From Flavobacterium flavigenum (lineage in GTDB: Bacteria; Bacteroidota; Bacteroidia; Flavobacteriales; Flavobacteriaceae), in assembly GCF_027111255.2 (NCBI RefSeq), contig NZ_CP114285.2, positions 3,038,001 to 3,102,000 of the forward strand: 64,000 nucleotides of DNA, read 5' to 3'. Within the stretch, counting starts at the first letter, position 1, and each line of letters begins with the position of its first letter. Below the pieces are notes generated by a model. The model had not been told where the DNA came from and did not search any database. It saw only the letters and a program-made list of their open reading frames with translations. This document shows, one piece after another, positions 13,901 to 20,495 of the stretch. A program made the translations under genes and the position numbers.

Positions 13901-14850
13901 ATTTTTGCTTTAACCGGAAATCCAACTGGCAAAGTTTGAAAACCACTAATTGGAATATCAACTTTTAATAACTGATCACTTCCAGCATCAACATTGGTCA
14001 TTTGAGCACCATCAAAAACCGAAATATATTTACTTGCAACTGTTGGGCTTTCATAAATAACAACCAATGACCACCCTCCAGCACTTCCTCCTCTTCTAAT
14101 ACCTGTTGTTGCTCGTATGTTAGCTACTGTATAAGTTTGGTCAGCATTAGGTAAAGCTTGTAATATACTGGTTACATCTTTAAAACAAACATAAACCCCA
14201 TTATTAAAATTATTGCTATTATCCCCTTTAAAAATTACTTCTCTAGGATTAGTTTTACTAGCTGTTAATGTCTGATATGCACCATTGCCTATTTTAAGTT
14301 TAACCTGATTCCAATCCGTTGCAGCATTAGTACCACAATTAAAACAGTTACCATCAGTACTTGCTGCATTAGGATACATAGCTGACCAGTATAATCCTGC
14401 AAAAACAATTCTTTTACAATTATTATTGATCGCTAAATCTGCACTACTGGAACTAAAATTACCATTAGTATTATCTACATTAAGATAAACAGCATCTAAA
14501 TCGTTGTTGTTTTTTGTTCCATTGTAAGGTAGATTCTCTCCTTTTGGAGTTAAAATTGTATTACCAATAATTTTAATATCACCTTGTACTTTAAGATACT
14601 TATTGCCCTTTCCATCATCAAGCCTTGCAGAAAATTTTGTTCCTACCTGCGCTTGTCCGATATTAAAAGCAAAAAACAACAAAAACACAAGAATAGCTGT
14701 ACTCTTGATTTTTATTGCTTTTAAATACTTAACTTCTTCATAGAAAAAAAGAATTCTTAAATCATTAAACTGGTTTTTAACAAACAATACAAAATTTGTA
14801 ATCATTGCTACAACCAAATCTGCAGGTTTAAAAGTAGTAGGTTTTTTCAT
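1..14850 (-). CDS. sprB: SprB-like giant gliding-motility adhesin (3' end beyond window)
   Basis: The minus-strand frame is open from the ATG at 14850 to the left edge, 4950 codons without a stop. The N-terminus is unusual: about 47 residues precede a hydrophobic signal segment (roughly residues 48-67, ending GQAQ). Residues about 70-430 form a unique head domain; about 435-560 look like a DUF11-type domain (KITLTKEVYDY at its start). After that come many Ig-like SprB modules, each with CxGG, PYTY-like and KDxxGC/ITQP signatures. From residue about 2305 onward the protein is made of 583-residue units. F. johnsoniae SprB is a cell-surface adhesin of about 6500 residues, secreted by the type IX system and propelled during gliding; its partners SprC and SprD are encoded just upstream, as here. 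The downstream sprF expected in that operon would lie outside the window. Identity rests on module type, size and gene order. It could be a paralogous SprB-repeat adhesin, but the upstream genes make sprB much more likely. Confidence 0.9.
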   Translation of the reverse strand, partial: MKKPTTFKPADLVVAMITNFVLFVKNQFNDLRILFFYEEVKYLKAIKIKSTAILVFLLFFAFNIGQAQVGTKFSARLDDGKGNKYLKVQGDIKIIGNTILTPKGENLPYNGTKNNNDLDAVYLNVDNTNGNFSSSSADLAINNNCKRIVFAGLYWSAMYPNAASTDGNCFNCGTNAATDWNQVKLKIGNGAYQTLTASKTNPREVIFKGDNSNNFNNGVYVCFKDVTSILQALPNADQTYTVANIRATTGIRRGGSAGGWSLVVIYESPTVASKYISVFDGAQMTNVDAGSDQLLKVDIPISGFQTLPVGFPVKAKIGVAALDGDYDKKGDGLLFKNGLVPLSTANSTFTPITNSLNPTTLTPESDSNFFNATITVDNTQVTNRNPTSRNNLGFDIDYLEIPNPANAVIPNGATEGTFRMFTNTTGGDGFAAFLATFAVDIIEPKITLTKEVYDYSTTPPTNMGNKDVTLGKELNYVIGFQNQGNDNATNFTITDILPINTKFNYPADIVELPAPIVIGRNTYRVTHTYNAATRTITFTIPKEFVEVGDGRSTIRFKVKVVESCSEISDVCSNIIQNTALSNYSGTYNTGVFGDKSLDSYTSCNVGIPQSTNFLVDVDDCKFEKNEVLCGTSIQIKASNGYSSYSWSTSPTGTPVIGTGQTLTVVKEGVYYVKNTALAPCLSIEEKFTVSLPNGLMENPVLPYARAPYAGNITQCPDTGKFLPNLFLCGAADFRDIKTGILGTGITIVWEKLDETSCSAVANDKCANENTSCTWKPVGSGPDYRADTKGQYRLTIRYQNNTCFNQFYFNVYKNELNPTITYNDIYCNTKGRIAVNGVPAGYEYSLTKNGTYQDSNIFSPINNPGRYTVYIKQKNVTTNPCIFEVSVDILDRKLDVETIVTQPICYGDKGSIKVNTSGVRGQYYYELFKNGTSVQKVGPVTNADYLFSNLDSGGYSFIVRTEDGCTYNNYYVGINTPASEIKAVPSIIKPLTDCGPGKILITTDPDWKTYSYFVNGSATFQNSKEIDAPTPGLYTIRVVEGNCEKTIKINVPNNPKPTYTVSHTNSNCYEDPAEIRINLTSPTTGYTMGYSINNGGSYQTSPVFSNLQPGNYNVIVKYSVTYPITNYPYTETKDCFDPVQPITITGPTSAVTASAGVAELAGCGPLQAGQPTGLIRFTNVEGGLAPYQYSFDGGVTWQASPQKYVVSSTVPYDLRVRDNNGCFYKIPYNVILDPKPEDPSIDNNITPIYNCDGSATATVVVNTPTTSNGTTYTYEYYMKTGSAAPVANTPITSNVFQNVPVGTHTVIVKYNVQTVSTYSNLLQEDFGRGGYTTTPGISNKYCFEDESTPHPASWPTATCGSITDYQINDGKYAVASSIKTNFGNTWIVAKDHTTPAHPLGRFLCVNIGESAGYGGIIYSKPINDVIENQPVIISLWAENLMRSTTGSNYSDPKLTIQLVNNLDASGGGTIVATTDTANPWVVPRNEKWEYKELSLNPGAYKNLSFVIRSYNTDYSGNDVLIDDIWVRQIPKACGNEIEIPVVINTNGAFNAPTPSTQNAKCSTSNDGSITITATNFNTSTGFYYSIDNGLNWRNSTTSPVIIPGLGVGLYKVIVRNENNNDPKTCSFSFDSEIKAPQAILIVKVDKTNPTCTTAGTITVTTVTGGTGSYQYQLSNSSGIVAPFQTNKTFSNVAQGTYTIQVKDANDCLSPASAPITITNPTAPTAILAAATDWCYTPSNPASLVVTATGGVGPYTYKLDNNTPITTNTFNNVAPGTHTIVVTDSNNCTATISNIVIAPQLQLSATLTQDLTCLVDGSITTAVSGGYGTSYTYSVSYNGGASTVVNSFPYAAIQAGNYVFTVTDGKGCTATSNTIVVSPKTTPTLTTNKTDITCYNANDGTITVTASNGATTVYTYAIKLSSAATYTTQSTNQFIGLAAGTYNIKVIDSKGCESAVTNVTIINPTVVGGTISATDLGCSSTGTVPAVVTVVGSGGSGSYQYSFNGTSNFTSGNTYSTSSAGTVTAYIKDSKGCQYGPIQVVINPKSSITGIDVMFDTGLECPAYEAHVKFQAIGGISPIGYQIISGSAGYSSAIVSDGEFKNLKPGAYIFRATDKNGCSFDLNYQIRSSPDIVAGGSVLTPIQCFGETGTIQFTVSGVKDRGYDYVIRNAANTVIQSANNISQTVTTINVTNPQPAGVYTITVTDRKTNCSATYSITLTQPSSALSITSAVGTNVNCNNDNSQITVTATGGTPAYTYAYAINPSSVPTSAYTPGSVFTIDTNSGANLAWDIYVKDANGCIAKRRVDIATDNTPSVTVSVDNQCTGSGSGFTLTATGTGLSPLSYSIGGATGTFQTSPVFTVAAGTYTVHVKDANGCIVPSAAVTVYPQLTANAAVTRELSCSPTTPQAQITVTASGGRTGYTYEVSTNGGTTYAAMGSNVYTASAAGTYTFRVTDSNTPGCTVITTATVNGISDPTVTASQVNVSCNGGAANGSVTLTGAGGSGGYTYSNNATSGFTATATFTGLAAGSYTFYVKDSKGCTGLVNVTITQPTALTTTASATAFSCNTTTNVKQSAVVTVAVPTTGTAPYTYSFEGSAFTGTRTFTVSDNGTDQTIHYIVKDNNGCTFPGSVVINRLNPPVISGITHTDIYCSPASRTTSTVTVAKAAGTGVGTTFTYEITAPAASVTSNTTGIFTGLAGGVTYSFKVTDASGCYATGSHTVPVVTPIAAIATKLNDVYCNGGSTGSIRYDVSQFTTTYSYKVNTNPAVTAQSAASFTLPNLGVGTYDVVFTDETTGCTASTSITITQPSLLGATASAVNANCNVSTSKVTVTATGGTPGYTYAYKQDGVAPATTDYVASSVADLNPATNANWDVWVKDANGCTFKVDVAVATDNTPSVTVSVDNQCTGSGSGFTLTATGTGLSPLSYSIGGATGTFQTSPVFTVAAGTYTVHVKDANGCIVPSAAVTVYPQLTANAAVTRELSCSPTTPQAQITVTASGGRTGYTYEVSTNGGTTYAAMGSNVYTASAAGTYTFRVTDSNTPGCTVITTATVNGISDPTVTASQVNVSCNGGAANGSVTLTGAGGSGGYTYSNNATSGFTATATFTGLAAGSYTFYVKDSKGCTGLVNVTITQPTALTTTASATAFSCNTTTNVKQSAVVTVAVPTTGTAPYTYSFEGSAFTGTRTFTVSDNGTDQTIHYIVKDNNGCTFPGSVVINRLNPPVISGITHTDIYCSPASRTTSTVTVAKAAGTGVGTTFTYEITAPAASVTSNTTGIFTGLAGGVTYSFKVTDASGCYATGSHTVPVVTPIAAIATKLNDVYCNGGSTGSIRYDVSQFTTTYSYKVNTNPAVTAQSAASFTLPNLGVGTYDVVFTDETTGCTASTSITITQPSLLGATASAVNANCNVSTSKVTVTATGGTPGYTYAYKQDGVAPATTDYVASSVADLNPATNANWDVWVKDANGCTFKVDVAVATDNTPSVTVSVDNQCTGSGSGFTLTATGTGLSPLSYSIGGATGTFQTSPVFTVAAGTYTVHVKDANGCIVPSAAVTVYPQLTANAAVTRELSCSPTTPQAQITVTASGGRTGYTYEVSTNGGTTYAAMGSNVYTASAAGTYTFRVTDSNTPGCTVITTATVNGISDPTVTASQVNVSCNGGAANGSVTLTGAGGSGGYTYSNNATSGFTATATFTGLAAGSYTFYVKDSKGCTGLVNVTITQPTALTTTASATAFSCNTTTNVKQSAVVTVAVPTTGTAPYTYSFEGSAFTGTRTFTVSDNGTDQTIHYIVKDNNGCTFPGSVVINRLNPPVISGITHTDIYCSPASRTTSTVTVAKAAGTGVGTTFTYEITAPAASVTSNTTGIFTGLAGGVTYSFKVTDASGCYATGSHTVPVVTPIAAIATKLNDVYCNGGSTGSIRYDVSQFTTTYSYKVNTNPAVTAQSAASFTLPNLGVGTYDVVFTDETTGCTASTSITITQPSLLGATASAVNANCNVSTSKVTVTATGGTPGYTYAYKQDGVAPATTDYVASSVADLNPATNANWDVWVKDANGCTFKVDVAVATDNTPSVTVSVDNQCTGSGSGFTLTATGTGLSPLSYSIGGATGTFQTSPVFTVAAGTYTVHVKDANGCIVPSAAVTVYPQLTANAAVTRELSCSPTTPQAQITVTASGGRTGYTYEVSTNGGTTYAAMGSNVYTASAAGTYTFRVTDSNTPGCTVITTATVNGISDPTVTASQVNVSCNGGAANGSVTLTGAGGSGGYTYSNNATSGFTATATFTGLAAGSYTFYVKDSKGCTGLVNVTITQPTALTTTASATAFSCNTTTNVKQSAVVTVAVPTTGTAPYTYSFEGSAFTGTRTFTVSDNGTDQTIHYIVKDNNGCTFPGSVVINRLNPPVISGITHTDIYCSPASRTTSTVTVAKAAGTGVGTTFTYEITAPAASVTSNTTGIFTGLAGGVTYSFKVTDASGCYATGSHTVPVVTPIAAIATKLNDVYCNGGSTGSIRYDVSQFTTTYSYKVNTNPAVTAQSAASFTLPNLGVGTYDVVFTDETTGCTASTSITITQPSLLGATASAVNANCNVSTSKVTVTATGGTPGYTYAYKQDGVAPATTDYVASSVADLNPATNANWDVWVKDANGCTFKVDVAVATDNTPSVTVSVDNQCTGSGSGFTLTATGTGLSPLSYSIGGATGTFQTSPVFTVAAGTYTVHVKDANGCIVPSAAVTVYPQLTANAAVTRELSCSPTTPQAQITVTASGGRTGYTYEVSTNGGTTYAAMGSNVYTASAAGTYTFRVTDSNTPGCTVITTATVNGISDPTVTASQVNVSCNGGAANGSVTLTGAGGSGGYTYSNNATSGFTATATFTGLAAGSYTFYVKDSKGCTGLVNVTITQPTALTTTASATAFSCNTTTNVKQSAVVTVAVPTTGTAPYTYSFEGSAFTGTRTFTVSDNGTDQTIHYIVK

Positions 14851-14941
14851 GGTATTTACTCTTTTTGGGGCTTACTTTTATAATCTAAGGGGCTATAGAA
14901 AATAAAGTCTTGGCACTTTAAAAATATTTATTTTTGTTAGC

Positions 14942-14962
14942 CCTTCTTAATTTTTAAGAAGG
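14942..14962. other. Perfect hairpin between sprD and sprB
   Basis: A 9-bp perfect inverted repeat (14942-14950 with 14954-14962, three-base loop) sits in the 139-bp gap between the SprD stop codon and the SprB start. There is no T-run after it in the direction of transcription, so it looks more like an intra-operon processing, stability or attenuation element than a full terminator. Its function is inferred only from position. Confidence 0.5.
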
Positions 14963-14989
14963 ACTTCATTCCTTATTCCTATTCTGTTA

Positions 14990-17900
14990 CTAATTTTCAA
15001 CTTTTACAATAACCATTTTGCTATTATAAGGTTTGTTTCCTTTTGCTTCTAATGCCTTAGTTGCTCCGGATAAATCTTCATGTTTTTCGTAATAGATATA
15101 ATATTTACTTGTCGTCACATTATAAAAGAAATTAACATCCGATCGTCCTGCTGCTACAGCTTTTGTCAAAAATTCATCGCGTTTTTCAACGCTGCTATGA
15201 ACTGCAATAATTAGATAATATCCACTATCAGAATTTTTAATATTCTTAATAATCTGCATGTTTGACTGATCTTCACCAAAATCAAAATCGCTTTCTGTTA
15301 ATGGCGTACTGCTTATTTTTGTTGTCTCTTTTATACGCTTAAGAGCAGCAAGATCCTGTGCATATCTTCCTTCATCATTTTCATAAGCCGCACGTTTAAT
15401 TCTACGTTTTTTCTCAATTTCAGTCTCAGTCTTAATACGCTCTAAATTTGCAATTAAGGCTATATTATCTTGTTCCGCTTTTATTTGAGCTGCTTTTAAT
15501 TCGTTGATTTTTTCTAAATAAGCTCTGTTTAAAGCGTCATCTTTATTAGGAACTTTTTTAAGTCTTTCGTTATATAAATTTGTCAAATTAGCTATCGCAT
15601 CCTTTTGAGCTCTGTTTGCATCAGCTATTTGACTTCTTAAAGATTCTATCTGAGCATTTTCAGCACTAACACTCTTAAATGGTTTAGGTTCTTTATAAAT
15701 TCCTTTTTCGCTCAAATCATTTTCTTCCTTCATATCATTCAGATCTTTTTGCTTGTTAGCAACAGTTGCGTTAAACTGAGCAATTAAATCTGATTGAGCT
15801 TTACCTGAATTTTCAACCAATTGAGTTAAGTTATCAAGCTCTTTTGCAGTTTCGTCTTTTTGAGCTGCTGCGGCTAATGCATCGGCTTTCGCTTTAGCAT
15901 CGGCAGCTAGTTTTGCCTGTAGTGCTTCTGCATCGGCTTTTGCTTTGGCTTCGGCTGCAAGTTTTGCCTGAAGTGCTTCTGCATCGGCTTTCGCTTTAGC
16001 ATCGGCAGCTAGTTTTGCCTGAAGTGCTTCTGCGTCAGCTTTGGCTTTGGCTTCGGCTGCAAGTTTTGCCTGAAGTGCTTCCGCATCGGCTTTCGCTTTG
16101 GCTTCGGCTGCAAGTTTTGCCTGAAGTGCTTCCGCATCGGCTTTCGCTTTGGCTTCGGCTGCAAGTTTTGCCTGTAGTGCTTCTGCATCGGCTTTTGCTT
16201 TGGCTTCAGCGGCTAGTTTTGCCTGAAGTGCTTCTGCGTCAGCTTTTGCTTTGGCTTCAGCGGCTAGTTTTGCCTGAAGTGCTTCTGCGTCAGCTTTGGC
16301 TTTGGCATCCGCGGCTAGTTTTGCCTGAAGTGCTTCTGCGTCAGCTTTGGCTTTGGCTTCGGCTGCAAGTTTTGCCTGAAGTGCTTCCGCATCGGCTTTC
16401 GCTTTGGCTTCGGCTGCAAGTTTTGCCTGTAGTGCTTCTGCATCGGCTTTTGCTTTGGCTTCAGCGGCTAGTTTTGCCTGAAGTGCTTCTGCGTCAGCTT
16501 TTGCTTTGGCTTCAGCTGCAAGTTTTGCCTGTAGTGCTTCTGCATCGGCTTTTGCTTTAGCATCGGCAGCTAGTTTTGCCTGAAGTGCTTCTGCATCGGC
16601 TTTCGCTTTAGCATCAGCAGCTAGTTTTGCCTGAAGTGCTTCTGCATCGGCTTTTGCTTTGGCTTCAGCAGCTAGTTTTGCCTGAAGTGCTTCTGCATCG
16701 GCTTTCGCTTTAGCATCGGCAGCTAGTTTTGCCTGTAGTGCTTCTGCATCGGCTTTTGCTTTGGCTTCAGCTGCAAGTTTTGCCTGAAGTGCTTCTGCAT
16801 CAGCTTTTGCTTTGGCTTCGGCTGCAAGTTTTGCCTGAAGTGCTTCTGCATCGGCTTTTGCTTTGGCTTCAGCTGCAAGTTTTGCCTGAAGTGCTTCTGC
16901 ATCAGCTTTTGCTTTGGCTTCGGCTGCAAGTTTTGCCTGAAGTGCTTCTGCATCAGATTTGGCTTTGGCTTCAGCGGCTAGTTTTGCCTGTAGTGCTTCT
17001 GCATCGGCTTTGGCTTTCGCTTCCTCAGCTAATTTTAATTTTTTAGCTTCGGCTTCAGCTTTTGCTTTATTAGTTGCTTCTGCATCAGCTTTAACTTTAG
17101 CATCCGCAAGCAATTTTGCCTGTAAGGCTTCCATATCTGCTTTCGCTTTCGCTTCGGCTACTAGTTTTGCCTCTGCGTCAGCTTTAGCTTTAGCTTCGGC
17201 CGCTAGTTTTGCCTGTATGGCTTCTGCATCTGCTTTTGCTTTGGCTTCGGCTTCTAATTTTATTTTAAGGGCTTCCGCATCAGCTTTTGCTTTGGCATCA
17301 GCTTCTAATTTTATTTTGAGTGCTTCTGCATCAGCCTTAGCTTTTGCTTCAGCAGCAATTCTTGCCTGTCTTGCCTCTGCATCTGCTTTTACTTTTGCCT
17401 CAGCAGCTAATCTTTCTTTTTCTGCTGCTAATGCTGCTGCTTTTGCTTTTGCGTCTGCAGCTGCTTTTGCTTTTATAGCAGCATCTTTTGCAGCTTTTGT
17501 TTTAGCCTCTGCTGCAGCTTTTGCTTTAGCTTCGGCTGCTAATCTGGCTTGTAAAGCATCTGAATCGGCTTTTGCTTTAGCATCTGCAGCAATAATAGAT
17601 TCTAAATCTGCCGCTTCGGTTTTTGCCTTGGCTTCAGCTTTGCGTTTCGCTTCTTCGGCATCAGCTTTTGCTTTGGCATCAGCTAATAATTTTGCTTTTG
17701 CAGCCTCTGCATCAGCTTTTGCTTTTGTTTCTGCAGCTAATTTTATTTTTAATGCTTCTGCATCAGCTTTTGCTTTAGCATCAGCAGCTAATTTTGCTTT
17801 TGTTGCTTCAGCATCTACATTTACTTTTGCTTCAGCAGCTAATTTAATTTTTAGTGCTTCTGCGTCAGCTTTTGCTTTAGCATCAGCCGCTAATTTTGCT

Positions 17901-19021
17901 TTTGCAGCCTCAGCGTCAGCCTTAACTTTTTCAGCTGCTGCTAATCTTGCCTGCGCTGCTTCGGCATCAGCTTTTGCTTTAGCATCTGCAGCCAGTTTTG
18001 CTTTTGTTGCTCCATCAACTCTTGTAATAGGAGTTGGTGATTTTTTAGCTATAACAGCTTTTGGTTTAGAAGTATCTATAAGAGAGCCTTCTTCATCATC
18101 GCCATAATAGTAATTTGTGTTTCTAAATTTATATGCAATTACAAATTCATGAGAAGATCCTAAATTCGTGAAATTTCCTAAGCCTCTTTCATAATTATAT
18201 TCTATTGCGATATTAGGGGTTATGTTAAGTCCTAAACCTGCTGAAACTCCATGTAAAGTATTATAACCCGCCTGCGCCCAAATTCCTTGTGGAATAGTAA
18301 GCATTGCTAGTCCTGAAATTATAGTATTATCCTTTTTAATTTCTGTTTTCACAATACCGGAAAATCTACTTTGATCGAAAAAACCATAGCTATCAATATA
18401 ACCTGTATACATAGCGTGTAATTGAATCGCTTTTTCGGGATCTTCTTTTATCATTCCTGAAGCAAAATTATACAGAATCAAATTGTTCATTGATAATCCA
18501 AAATCAAGAAAGGCGGTTCCGTAATTAATACCGGGATTAACAGCAATTAAAGTATTTGAAGGGAAATCTCCTTCAATGCTGCTATCAGAAATTATTTTTC
18601 CTTTATTTAAGGCACTCTGATAAGCACCCACATTTAATCCAAAAGTTAAATTGCTGTCTTCCTGTAAAACAATATTGTGTGCAAAATTGACAACTCCTCC
18701 AAAAACAGTCATCAATCCATAATTTTGCTGAAATAAGCCAATGGCATACCCATCATTTTCTTTTAAACGTCCTGAATAGTTAAAAAGATAGGTATTAGGG
18801 GCATCATCAAATTGTATGTATTGTCTTTTGTTATAAAAACTTATGATTGGGTTTTGCTCACGCACAAAACTAAATGTTGGGTTGATTAAATATCTATTAA
18901 ACTTTAATGAATTTCGGACAGGTAATGAAAACGAAACAACTCCATTCTCATTTGTATCCTGAGAATAGAGTAATTGTAATGAGCCGTAAAATAAAGTTAA
19001 GAATAGTAAAAATTTCTTCAT
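14990..19021 (-). CDS. sprD: SprD-like protein: PorP/SprF domain, long coiled coil, SPOR-like C-terminus
   Basis: This 1343-residue protein has a signal peptide (cleavage near LLYSQ, residue about 20). Residues about 25-300 are a PorP/SprF-type beta-barrel domain, the family that links type IX secretion cargo to the outer membrane. Residues about 337-1054 are an alanine/lysine/glutamate-rich coiled coil, much of it in 17-residue repeats. A less repetitive helical part follows, and residues about 1262-1342 (from SGYYLIIAVHSS) resemble a SPOR domain. The start lies one base after the sprC stop, so the two are probably translationally coupled; sprB follows after 139 bp. F. johnsoniae SprD is needed for SprB function in spreading. 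The assignment rests on domain type plus position between sprC and sprB. The SPOR call is my own pattern recognition and less certain. Confidence 0.82.
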   Translation of the reverse strand: MKKFLLFLTLFYGSLQLLYSQDTNENGVVSFSLPVRNSLKFNRYLINPTFSFVREQNPIISFYNKRQYIQFDDAPNTYLFNYSGRLKENDGYAIGLFQQNYGLMTVFGGVVNFAHNIVLQEDSNLTFGLNVGAYQSALNKGKIISDSSIEGDFPSNTLIAVNPGINYGTAFLDFGLSMNNLILYNFASGMIKEDPEKAIQLHAMYTGYIDSYGFFDQSRFSGIVKTEIKKDNTIISGLAMLTIPQGIWAQAGYNTLHGVSAGLGLNITPNIAIEYNYERGLGNFTNLGSSHEFVIAYKFRNTNYYYGDDEEGSLIDTSKPKAVIAKKSPTPITRVDGATKAKLAADAKAKADAEAAQARLAAAEKVKADAEAAKAKLAADAKAKADAEALKIKLAAEAKVNVDAEATKAKLAADAKAKADAEALKIKLAAETKAKADAEAAKAKLLADAKAKADAEEAKRKAEAKAKTEAADLESIIAADAKAKADSDALQARLAAEAKAKAAAEAKTKAAKDAAIKAKAAADAKAKAAALAAEKERLAAEAKVKADAEARQARIAAEAKAKADAEALKIKLEADAKAKADAEALKIKLEAEAKAKADAEAIQAKLAAEAKAKADAEAKLVAEAKAKADMEALQAKLLADAKVKADAEATNKAKAEAEAKKLKLAEEAKAKADAEALQAKLAAEAKAKSDAEALQAKLAAEAKAKADAEALQAKLAAEAKAKADAEALQAKLAAEAKAKADAEALQAKLAAEAKAKADAEALQAKLAADAKAKADAEALQAKLAAEAKAKADAEALQAKLAADAKAKADAEALQAKLAADAKAKADAEALQAKLAAEAKAKADAEALQAKLAAEAKAKADAEALQAKLAAEAKAKADAEALQAKLAAEAKAKADAEALQAKLAADAKAKADAEALQAKLAAEAKAKADAEALQAKLAAEAKAKADAEALQAKLAAEAKAKADAEALQAKLAAEAKAKADAEALQAKLAAEAKAKADAEALQAKLAADAKAKADAEALQAKLAAEAKAKADAEALQAKLAADAKAKADALAAAAQKDETAKELDNLTQLVENSGKAQSDLIAQFNATVANKQKDLNDMKEENDLSEKGIYKEPKPFKSVSAENAQIESLRSQIADANRAQKDAIANLTNLYNERLKKVPNKDDALNRAYLEKINELKAAQIKAEQDNIALIANLERIKTETEIEKKRRIKRAAYENDEGRYAQDLAALKRIKETTKISSTPLTESDFDFGEDQSNMQIIKNIKNSDSGYYLIIAVHSSVEKRDEFLTKAVAAGRSDVNFFYNVTTSKYYIYYEKHEDLSGATKALEAKGNKPYNSKMVIVKVEN
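15895..17010. repeat. 51-bp tandem repeats encoding the SprD coiled coil, about 22 units
   Basis: Highly similar 51-bp units run end to end and encode the 17-residue motif ALQAKLAAEAKAKADAE with E/D variation at one position. Third-base differences such as gcatcggc/gcgtcagc and aagt/tagt alternate among units, suggesting repeated duplication and exchange between copies. More diverged units continue to about 18010. The repeats create long open frames on the opposite strand that are not genes. Confidence 0.95.
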
Positions 19022-19022
19022 A

Positions 19023-20495
19023 TTATTTCAGCACTGTTATTGATCCTTTTTTTTCACCTGCATCGCCTTTAATAACATAGTAATATACCGGATTTACATT
19101 TTTAATATCTAATCCTGTCTGAGGCCAGTCACCCTGATAATTGACAACATCCAGAACTTTTTCGCCATTAGAACTGATAATTATGACTTTTGTGTTTTCG
19201 TTTTTATATTCTTCAGGAATATTCCAATAGGGATTTGAATCACCGCTGAGTTTAATTATATTTGGAATTACTGTAGCGTCACCCTGTGGACCTTTAACTT
19301 TAAAAGTAAATTCTTTAGTAGAAATACATCCGCCTGCCTGAGAAATTTTTACCTTGTACCTTCCTGCGAAAGAAACTACATAAGTATCAGTTGTAGCTCC
19401 TGCAATAAGATTATCATATCTATACCATTCATAAGTTGGACTTGAAGCATCATCTGTTACTGATACGCTTCTGGTTTCACCCTCCTGAAGTTCAATTTCT
19501 TCAGCAACATCAATACTTGCATCAAAACTATTACTAACAAGGTTTATACTTCCTGAAGCCGTACACCCTCCAAAATTAACATCAACTGTATAAACGCCGG
19601 CTTCACTAGTGGCATAAGTACGGGTTGTTACACCGCTTATTACTACTCCATCTTTTTTCCAAACATAGCTATTTCCGGAAGTTGCAGTTAACACTGTATT
19701 ACCTCCGTTTGCACAAAATGGATTTCCTAAACTTGAAGATATAGAAGTGGTAGAACCTGATCCGGATATGCTAGTAACGTTAACACGATTAGAACTGTAA
19801 TTATTATCAGAACAAGGACCGTAGTCAATTTTTGCGTAATAACTACCTGGAGAGTTTACTGCTAAACTTGCTGCACTTTGTCCTGGAATTAATATATCGT
19901 TTTTGTACCAAGTGTATTTTAAGTTTATATAGTTGATAGGAGAAGATTCTTTTATAGCAGGTGTCGCATTATCAATAGAAAGTGTCAGGCTTCCACCGCT
20001 ACAAAAAGCAGCATTTGCACCCTGATTATTAATAGAAAATGGCTCTACATAATTTTTATAATAAATAGAAAAAGTATCTTGATTATTGATGTTTCTTATT
20101 CTTTGACTATTGATGCCATTACTGCTTTTTATTCTTAAACTGTAATTATTAGATCCTTTAAAGTCAACAGGAACCGCAAACTTGATCCTTTTTTGTGTAG
20201 CAGATATTGTTGTTACTTCTAATACATTAAGGAAAACAGGTGTAGTTGAGAAATTACCATTCTCGTCAGATATCTCAACAGCAAAAGTTACATCAGCAGG
20301 TAAACCACTGTATGTAAAAGTTGTGTAATACTCATTAAAGGGTTTGCCGTTTACTATTTCTCCTGCACAAATATTCAAAAAATCAGATTTACTTGCTGAT
20401 ATTGTAGCTTGTGCATTAGAATGGTAAACGGTAAATAAAAATACTCCTAAAAAAAGTAATGATTTTATCAGAGAAAGAGTAGTTTTTTTGATCAT
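19023..20495 (-). CDS. sprC: SprC-like secreted Ig-repeat protein with type B sorting domain
   Basis: This is a 490-residue exported protein. The signal peptide ends near HSNAQA (residue about 29). The middle holds several Ig-like modules with paired cysteines and signatures such as YTWYKND, YVWKKDG and YEWYRYD. Residues about 400-490 (VIPNIIKLSGDSNPYWNIP, a lysine-rich strand, then YYYVIKGDAGEKKGSITVLK) look like the gliding-motility-associated C-terminal domain, a type B sorting signal for type IX secretion. It overlaps the upstream gene by 4 bp (ATGA) and ends one base before sprD. In F. johnsoniae, SprC is encoded in this position and supports SprB function on the cell surface. The type IX export route is inferred from the C-terminal domain. 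Confidence 0.8.
   Translation of the reverse strand: MIKKTTLSLIKSLLFLGVFLFTVYHSNAQATISASKSDFLNICAGEIVNGKPFNEYYTTFTYSGLPADVTFAVEISDENGNFSTTPVFLNVLEVTTISATQKRIKFAVPVDFKGSNNYSLRIKSSNGINSQRIRNINNQDTFSIYYKNYVEPFSINNQGANAAFCSGGSLTLSIDNATPAIKESSPINYINLKYTWYKNDILIPGQSAASLAVNSPGSYYAKIDYGPCSDNNYSSNRVNVTSISGSGSTTSISSSLGNPFCANGGNTVLTATSGNSYVWKKDGVVISGVTTRTYATSEAGVYTVDVNFGGCTASGSINLVSNSFDASIDVAEEIELQEGETRSVSVTDDASSPTYEWYRYDNLIAGATTDTYVVSFAGRYKVKISQAGGCISTKEFTFKVKGPQGDATVIPNIIKLSGDSNPYWNIPEEYKNENTKVIIISSNGEKVLDVVNYQGDWPQTGLDIKNVNPVYYYVIKGDAGEKKGSITVLK

Noticed and set aside
14851..14989. End of the operon before sprB
   Set aside because: The hairpin at 14942-14962 lacks a T-run on the transcribed strand and the gap has no clear promoter, so sprB is kept in the operon.
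16015..18107. Long plus-strand frames of 181 and 382 codons opposite sprD
   Set aside because: They result from the 51-bp repeat and the alanine-rich codon pattern; the products are low-complexity and the minus frame is clearly coding.
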